In this document: positions 6,065-8,781 of the stretch, in pieces | Layout: the number at the start of each line of letters is the position of its first letter | Numbering within the stretch: the first letter of the stretch is position 1 | Assembly: GCA_014729495.1 (NCBI GenBank) | Contig: WJJV01000050.1 | Coordinates: 1-8,781 of the forward strand | DNA length: 8,781 nucleotides | From: Candidatus Woesearchaeota archaeon | GTDB lineage: Archaea > Nanobdellota > Nanobdellia > Woesearchaeales > UBA12501 | Direction: 5' to 3' | Program-made: the position numbers and the translations under genes | Notes under the pieces: model-generated | The model's input: the letters and a program-made list of their open reading frames with translations, nothing else | What the model was told of the DNA's origin: nothing | Database searches by the model: none

Positions 6065-6320
6065 GGCAGAAGCAACAGAGTTAAGGCAGCAACAAGGATG
6101 AGTACTGAGTGCAGATGGTAAAAATTTACATAGTAAATTTTTAGCATTTACGAATACGGTAAAAATTTGAGAAGCAAATTTTTAACGGTGTACGAATCCT
6201 ATGTTGTTGCTGCCGTATAGATTATTAATCTCCCTCTTTGACCATGTATGAGTCCATTGTTGCTGCCTACTTTAGAATAGAACTATTCTCACTTCCAATG
6301 TTGTTGTTGCCTGAATATTC
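6065..6320. repeat. TTGTTGCTGCC box array with attached palindromes
   Basis: Forward copies lie at 6204-6214 and 6257-6267 (identical 11-mers) and 6301-6311 (one mismatch). Each is followed within 1-6 nt by a dyad: AGATTA-T-TAATCT (6219-6231), AGAATAG-AA-CTATTCT (6274-6289) and GAATATTC (6313-6320). An inverted perfect copy, GGCAGCAACAA, is at 6085-6095, and a diverged one begins at 6065. The inverted and forward copies flank the tandem hairpin units. Confidence 0.65.
6117..6199. repeat. Two tandem 41-42 bp hairpin units
   Basis: Unit 1 (6117-6157) and unit 2 (6158-6199) abut. Both start GGTAAAAATTT, share AAATTTTTA in the middle and end with TACGAAT plus two bases. Unit 1 folds as TAAAAATTTAC/GTAAATTTTTA with loop ATA (11 pairs); unit 2 as TAAAAATTTG/CAAATTTTTA with loop AGAAG (10 pairs). 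The A6128-T6134 pair of unit 1 is replaced by G6169-C6175 in unit 2, a compensated change, while the loops differ freely. Confidence 0.75.
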
Positions 6321-6379
6321 TTTGTCCATTTAATCCTTTACAGCTATGCTCTTTATTCTCATATACTGGCCAATCAAAA

Positions 6380-6389
6380 GCTTTAAATA
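6380..6389 (+). promoter_or_regulatory. TATA-like promoter of the 50-aa gene
   Basis: GCTTTAAATA predicts transcription start near 6410, leaving a leader of about 15 nt that contains the G-rich ribosome-binding site GGGGTGGG (6415-6422). Confidence 0.6.
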
Positions 6390-6425
6390 CATAAGACACC
6401 ACTATATACTCAAAGGGGTGGGATA

Positions 6426-6578
6426 ATGAAGGTTTCAAAGATATCTAAATCTCCTAATATTGAATGGGAGAGGATGGAATATACGCTCAAGAACGGAGCT
6501 ACTGTGGAGATCATCAGAGAGAAAGTCATTGAGGATGACTATGCTGATGAGGAAGATCTGTTAAGAGATATATTATGA
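6426..6578 (+). CDS. Small acidic hypothetical protein (50 aa)
   Basis: A 50-codon frame from ATG 6426 to TGA 6578 starts MKVSKISKSPNIEWERMEYT and ends DEEDLLRDIL. A TATA element at 6380 and a G-rich ribosome-binding site 3-10 nt before the ATG are correctly placed, and codon use matches neighbours, so this is probably a real gene despite its size. The middle (MEYTLKNGATVEIIREKVI) looks like a beta-strand, turn, strand pair, followed by an acidic helix (residues 36-50). There is no signal peptide, membrane segment or cysteine. I do not recognise a family. It is convergent with the minus-strand operon ending at 6659. Confidence 0.7.
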   Translation: MKVSKISKSPNIEWERMEYTLKNGATVEIIREKVIEDDYADEEDLLRDIL

Positions 6579-6630
6579 GTCTGTTATTGACTGGATTCCA
6601 GGGCTTATACAGATTAGATTCTAAAGTCAG

Positions 6631-6651
6631 TAAATAAAAAGAAACAAAAAA
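6631..6651 (-). terminator. Oligo-T terminator of the minus-strand three-gene operon
   Basis: On the minus strand this reads as T-runs (TTTTTTGTTTC then TTTTTATTTA) starting about 8 nt after the stop codon at 6659. This fits archaeal oligo-T termination. Confidence 0.5.
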
Positions 6652-6658
6652 CTAATGC

Positions 6659-6967
6659 TTACTTCTTCTTTCCTTTCTTAAGAGCAGCTGTTATTCCTGC
6701 ACCCACTGCAGCGCCTATGGCAGTTGCTATGAGCATTGCTTTCTCAGGATTCTTCCTTGTATATCCTGCTACCTGCCTCTCGGCCACCATTAGCTTTTTC
6801 TTGGCAAGATCAAGCTCTTTCTTTGCGAGTCTCTTGGCCTTTGCCTGAATCTCTTTTGCCTGCTTCTTGGTCTTGGTGCTGCTGGTTTTTTTTGAAGATG
6901 TCTTTGATTTCTTCTTAACAGTACTTTTCTTTGTTGACTTCTTTTTGCTTGCTTTCTTCTTAGCCAT
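6659..6967 (-). CDS. Lys-rich protein with C-terminal glycine-zipper membrane helix (DUF883/YqjD-like)
   Basis: The product has 102 aa. Residues 2-35 are almost only Lys, Ser, Thr and Ala, like histone H1 tails, and could bind nucleic acid or ribosomes. Residues 36-70 form a charged amphipathic helix. NPEKAMLIATAIGAAVGAGITAAL (73-96) is a Gly/Ala membrane helix followed by KKGKKK. The order helix, xxNPxxA, glycine-zipper helix at the C-terminus resembles bacterial DUF883 proteins such as E. coli YqjD, which anchor ribosomes to the membrane; the match is by architecture, not proven homology. GAGGTGA (6971-6977) contains the stop codon of the preceding gene, with only 3 nt between genes. The last gene of the operon. 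Confidence 0.82.
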   Translation of the reverse strand: MAKKKASKKKSTKKSTVKKKSKTSSKKTSSTKTKKQAKEIQAKAKRLAKKELDLAKKKLMVAERQVAGYTRKNPEKAMLIATAIGAAVGAGITAALKKGKKK

Positions 6968-6970
6968 TTT

Positions 6971-7336
6971 TCACCTCTTAGGTCTTTCAAAATCATAATA
7001 TCTTGTACGCTCTATCTTCCTCTTGTAGAACAGGGCGATCACAACAAGCACAAGCCCTACAATAAGAAAACCCCAGTACCTGTCAAGCAGAAAATAGTCA
7101 TTGATGAAGTATACCACAGCCATGATGATCATCACAGACCCCACAAAAAGGATTATGCCTGCGAAAAGGTTCTCCAGTATCTTCTGCTCAGTGTGGTATG
7201 CCACTTCCTGTGCCCTGTGAGCCAGGTCCTTCATGTATTCCTTTGCCTGAACAAGTACATTGGCTGCAAAAGCATCCTTTATAGCATCCTTTATCTCACT
7301 GCCCAGGCTTTCCTCTTTTTTCTTTGCCTTAGCCAT
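6971..7336 (-). CDS. Two-helix membrane protein, YqjE/holin-superfamily-like
   Basis: The product has 121 aa. Residues 1-55 are a soluble, largely helical N-terminal region (AKAKKKEESLGSEIKDAIKD at 2-21). Two membrane helices lie at about 57-78 and 86-104, linked by NDYFLLDRYW, with a basic tail (YKRKIERTRYYDFERPKR). The topology of an amphipathic N-terminus plus two close helices resembles the phage-holin-3_6/DUF1469 (YqjE) group. GAGGTGAT (7343-7350) overlaps the stop codon of the upstream lipoprotein gene, 6 nt before the ATG. In E. coli, yqjD and yqjE are adjacent, as the two similar genes are here, which strengthens the assignment by context. The role may be membrane organisation; a lytic holin role is unlikely with no phage genes nearby. 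Confidence 0.8.
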   Translation of the reverse strand: MAKAKKKEESLGSEIKDAIKDAFAANVLVQAKEYMKDLAHRAQEVAYHTEQKILENLFAGIILFVGSVMIIMAVVYFINDYFLLDRYWGFLIVGLVLVVIALFYKRKIERTRYYDFERPKR

Positions 7337-7348
7337 AATAGCATCACC

Positions 7349-7909
7349 TCAGTCGCACGGAACAGTCCTTGTCTTTGTCTCTTCCCTGAACTTTGTCACA
7401 GTCCTGCTCTTCCTGACATCCTGATAGAAAGAATACTTGCAGATCTCAACAGACGGTGTTTTGACATTTATGTTCCTGCATGATGAAGGCACATCAGACT
7501 GGTCATAATGGAATTCGAATGTCGCTGTCTCTCCAGCCTGGATCTCTTTTGTCTTAGGCTCAGACTCAGGTCCTCCTCCTGCAGAGGTTGTTATGAACTT
7601 TGCCTTCAATGTCCAGTCTCCTGTGACATTCCCATGATTATTCACCTTTATATCGCATCTCTTGCCAAGAGGCACAACATCTATAGTGAAATCAGTATAC
7701 TGCTCTTCTTCGCAGAAAGGCCTTCCAACACCTTCCTTGACATAGTAGAATTCTGTCTCATTATAAGGTACCTGGACTGTGTATTCCTCCTGCATTGTGC
7801 ACTCAACACTGGATGGCTCGTCTGGTTCTACAGCCTCTGGCAGCTGACATGCTGTTACCAGGAATAGTAATGTAATTGCTGTTATAAATGCAAATAATGT
7901 TTTTTTCAT
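7349..7909 (-). CDS. Lipoprotein with Cys-rich Ig-like extracellular domain
   Basis: The product has 186 aa. Residues 1-20 are a lipoprotein signal ending VTAC (C21), so it is probably lipid-anchored outside the membrane. After a short acidic linker, ECTMQEEYTVQVPYNETEFYYV (36-57) is a beta-strand pair. Residues about 70-150 look like an Ig-like/CARDB-type sandwich (VVPLGKRCDIKVNNHGNVTG; AGETATFEFHYD). The tail (KSRTVTKFREETKTRTVPCD) is Thr/Arg-rich and resembles a second YxVxVPY-type strand. C37, C66, C85, C144, C157 and C185 could form three disulfides. GGGGTGAT lies 3 nt before the ATG. First gene of the operon with the YqjE- and YqjD-like genes. Function unknown; a stable surface protein seems likely. 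Confidence 0.85.
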   Translation of the reverse strand: MKKTLFAFITAITLLFLVTACQLPEAVEPDEPSSVECTMQEEYTVQVPYNETEFYYVKEGVGRPFCEEEQYTDFTIDVVPLGKRCDIKVNNHGNVTGDWTLKAKFITTSAGGGPESEPKTKEIQAGETATFEFHYDQSDVPSSCRNINVKTPSVEICKYSFYQDVRKSRTVTKFREETKTRTVPCD

Positions 7910-7947
7910 TGGATCACCCCGTATCTTATGGACTATGTATGAATTCT

Positions 7948-7960
7948 TATTTAAATAGTT
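7948..7960 (-). promoter_or_regulatory. TATA-like promoter of the minus-strand operon
   Basis: The minus strand reads AACTATTTAAATA here, nearly the same as the dph2 promoter. Predicted transcription start is near 7929, a leader of about 20 nt containing the ribosome-binding site. Confidence 0.6.
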
Positions 7961-7979
7961 TTCTATTATGTGGGTTCTG

Positions 7980-7996
7980 AGGCTTTTCTAAAGCCT
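7980..7996. repeat. 7-bp stem-loop in the divergent intergenic region
   Basis: AGGCTTT and AAAGCCT pair perfectly around TCT. It lies between the two divergent promoters, 19 bp beyond the minus-strand TATA and 36 bp before the first plus-strand TATA, so it may be a shared regulator site. Confidence 0.4.
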
Positions 7997-8031
7997 TTAT
8001 GCATATTGATTCTGTAACAGAAAAACAGAAA

Positions 8032-8065
8032 CATTTAAATATTAATAAGGAATTTTTTAAATATA
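8032..8065 (+). promoter_or_regulatory. Two TATA-like elements before the signal-anchor protein gene
   Basis: CATTTAAATATT (8032-8043) and TTTTTTAAATATA (8053-8065) are both good TATA candidates. The second predicts a start near 8085 with almost only the ribosome-binding site as leader; the first would give a leader of about 35 nt. Confidence 0.5.
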
Positions 8066-8099
8066 GATATATTCAGTTTTTTAATGGGGGTGTAAGAAT

Positions 8100-8630
8100 A
8101 TGGCTAAAAAGAAAGAGAAGGCTCCTAAAAAGGATAATCTTCTTCTTTGGGGAATAGGTGTTCTTATCCTTATAGTTATAATAATCATTATAGCTAGGGG
8201 ATGCGAGACACAGACCACTGAAGAGGACACATCCATGGATGAAGAGCCTGATACAGATATGGACACAGAACCAGAAGATGAAGAGCCTGTTGTTCTTGGT
8301 CTGGAAGAGGTCAAGTGCGATGAGTCTGCAACAATAGGTTATAAATCATGCAGTCTTTTGGAGAATGGCAACATTGAGTTCACAATACTCCATCAGGGCG
8401 GAGCAACACTCCTTGGAGTGCAGTACTATCTCTATGATGAGAATGACAATCTTGTCGGCGAGGACGCTCAGATGACAGCTATTGAAGGCAGTTCAGAAGC
8501 GACTCTTACCTTGCCTGTAAGCAAGTTTACAGGAATCGAGAGCGTGGAGATCAGGCCTGTCATGACTGTTGACGGAGCAGACAGCATCTGCTTAAACCAG
8601 CGTGTCATTCAGCATGTAAACAGATGTTGA
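8100..8630 (+). CDS. Signal-anchored extracellular domain protein
   Basis: The product has 176 aa. GGGGGTG (8086-8092) precedes the ATG by 7 nt. Residues 2-12 are basic (AKKKEKAPKKD), residues 14-32 form one membrane helix, so the N-terminus is inside and the rest outside. Residues 36-64 are a very acidic Asp/Glu/Thr linker with repeated DTDMDTEPEDEEP. Residues 66-176 form a beta-rich domain (NIEFTILHQGGATLLGVQYYLYDENDNLVG; TLTLPVSKFTGIESVEIRPV) with C73, C84, C164 and C176, probably two disulfides. The domain looks like an Ig-like fold, but I cannot name a family. C35 after the helix is preceded by ARG, a poor lipobox, so lipidation is unlikely. It is divergent from the lipoprotein operon. 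Confidence 0.85.
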   Translation: MAKKKEKAPKKDNLLLWGIGVLILIVIIIIIARGCETQTTEEDTSMDEEPDTDMDTEPEDEEPVVLGLEEVKCDESATIGYKSCSLLENGNIEFTILHQGGATLLGVQYYLYDENDNLVGEDAQMTAIEGSSEATLTLPVSKFTGIESVEIRPVMTVDGADSICLNQRVIQHVNRC

Positions 8631-8638
8631 ATACTTTA

Positions 8639-8656
8639 TTTTTTTATTATCTTTTT
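8639..8656 (+). terminator. Oligo-T terminator after the signal-anchor protein
   Basis: Runs of seven T (8639-8645) and five T (8652-8656) begin 9 nt after the stop codon. No hairpin is needed for archaeal termination. Confidence 0.55.
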
Positions 8657-8679
8657 ACTTTAATTTAGGGAAAAAAAGA

Positions 8680-8689
8680 GATTTTTTAT
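8680..8689 (+). promoter_or_regulatory. TATA-like promoter of the right-edge gene
   Basis: GATTTTTTAT is centred about 24 nt before the ATG at 8708, again suggesting a leaderless transcript. Confidence 0.4.
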
Positions 8690-8707
8690 CATATTTAATG
8701 ACCTAAA

Positions 8708-8781
8708 ATGAAAGCCCCAATCATAATCCTACTGGTAATCGTATTGTCTGTTCTTGCTAATGCGTGTTCTTCTTCTGATAC
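8708..8781 (+). CDS. Partial exported protein cut by the right edge (signal peptide only)
   Basis: Reading from ATG 8708 gives 24 codons: MKAPIIILLVIVLSVLANAC followed by SSSD, still open at the edge. The short basic start, hydrophobic core and LANAC make a clear signal peptide. The cysteine at residue 20 could be lipidated, but Asn at -2 is unusual for a lipobox, so ordinary cleavage after ANA is also possible. No ribosome-binding site precedes the ATG, consistent with a leaderless transcript. The mature protein is outside the window. Confidence 0.65.
   Translation, partial: MKAPIIILLVIVLSVLANACSSSD

Larger units (their letters stand above)
5872..6425. other. Gene-free spacer of about 550 bp rich in inverted and direct repeats
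   Basis: No reading frame here has coding-like codon use with a promoter and ribosome-binding site. The stretch holds small dyads at 5925-5948 (TCGCAT/ATGCGA) and 5924-5958 (CTCGC/GCGAG, CGCTG/CAGCG), a long-loop stem at 6002-6039, two tandem hairpin units at 6117-6199 and an array of TTGTTGCTGCC boxes at 6065-6320. The right end contains the promoter of the 50-aa gene. The density of pairing elements suggests a structured RNA or a repeat element rather than plain spacer. I see no match to tRNA, SRP RNA or RNase P RNA core motifs on either strand. Confidence 0.6.

Noticed and set aside
6191..6199. TACGAATCC resembling the T-loop and 3' T-stem of a tRNA
   Set aside because: The loop is not TTCRAAT, the flanking bases do not form a T-stem, and the same TACGAAT occurs in the other tandem unit without tRNA context.
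6117..6199. Two-repeat CRISPR-like array
   Set aside because: The units abut with no spacer, the variable parts are only loops, there are only two units and no cas gene is in the window.
6971..7336. Phage lysis holin as evidence of a provirus
   Set aside because: Only topology is holin-like; there is no lysin, structural, integrase or terminase gene nearby and the operon partners fit a cell-envelope role.

Overview
The window looks archaeal. Most genes lie about 25-30 nt downstream of a TATA-like element (TTTAAAT or TTTATA type). Start codons are either close to the predicted transcript 5' end (leaderless) or preceded by a strong GGTGA/GAGGTGA ribosome-binding site. It carries a diphthamide-biosynthesis (Dph2) homologue, a pathway of archaea and eukaryotes. 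The compact layout, AT-rich spacers, many small orphan proteins and several acidic, single-anchor surface proteins suggest a DPANN lineage (Woesearchaeota/Nanoarchaeota-like). That placement is inferred from style, not from a marker gene. I found no rRNA, tRNA, CRISPR array, transposase or phage structural gene.

Left part (1-2281): a minus-strand partial gene leaves the left edge. It is divergent from an orphan gene (311-1009) whose protein has an acidic N-terminus, a charged helical middle and a conserved-looking C-terminal half. Next is a monocistronic gene for a signal-peptide, two-Ig-domain, C-terminally anchored surface protein (1169-2281).

Middle (2339-5871): a short Dph2-family gene lacks the N-terminal third of the family. 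It is coupled by an ATGA overlap to a DUF192 lipoprotein gene. Two small orphan genes follow (64 aa soluble, 68 aa membrane). Then comes a two-gene operon of a U32-family iron-sulfur protein, probably an RNA hydroxylase relative, and a nitroreductase-family flavoprotein.

Spacer (5872-6425): this is the most unusual stretch. It has no convincing protein gene but holds several inverted repeats, two tandem copies of a 41-42 bp hairpin unit with a compensated base-pair change, and an 11-nt box (TTGTTGCTGCC) in three forward and one or two inverted copies, each forward copy followed by a short palindrome. It may be a structured RNA locus or a repeat/mobile element.

Right part (6426-8781): a 50-aa acidic small gene faces a minus-strand operon of three genes: a lipoprotein, a two-TM YqjE/holin-like protein and a lysine-rich YqjD/DUF883-like protein. 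Divergent from that operon is a signal-anchored extracellular domain protein (8100-8630). The window ends inside another exported-protein gene (8708 onward). Much of this part therefore appears to concern the cell envelope.
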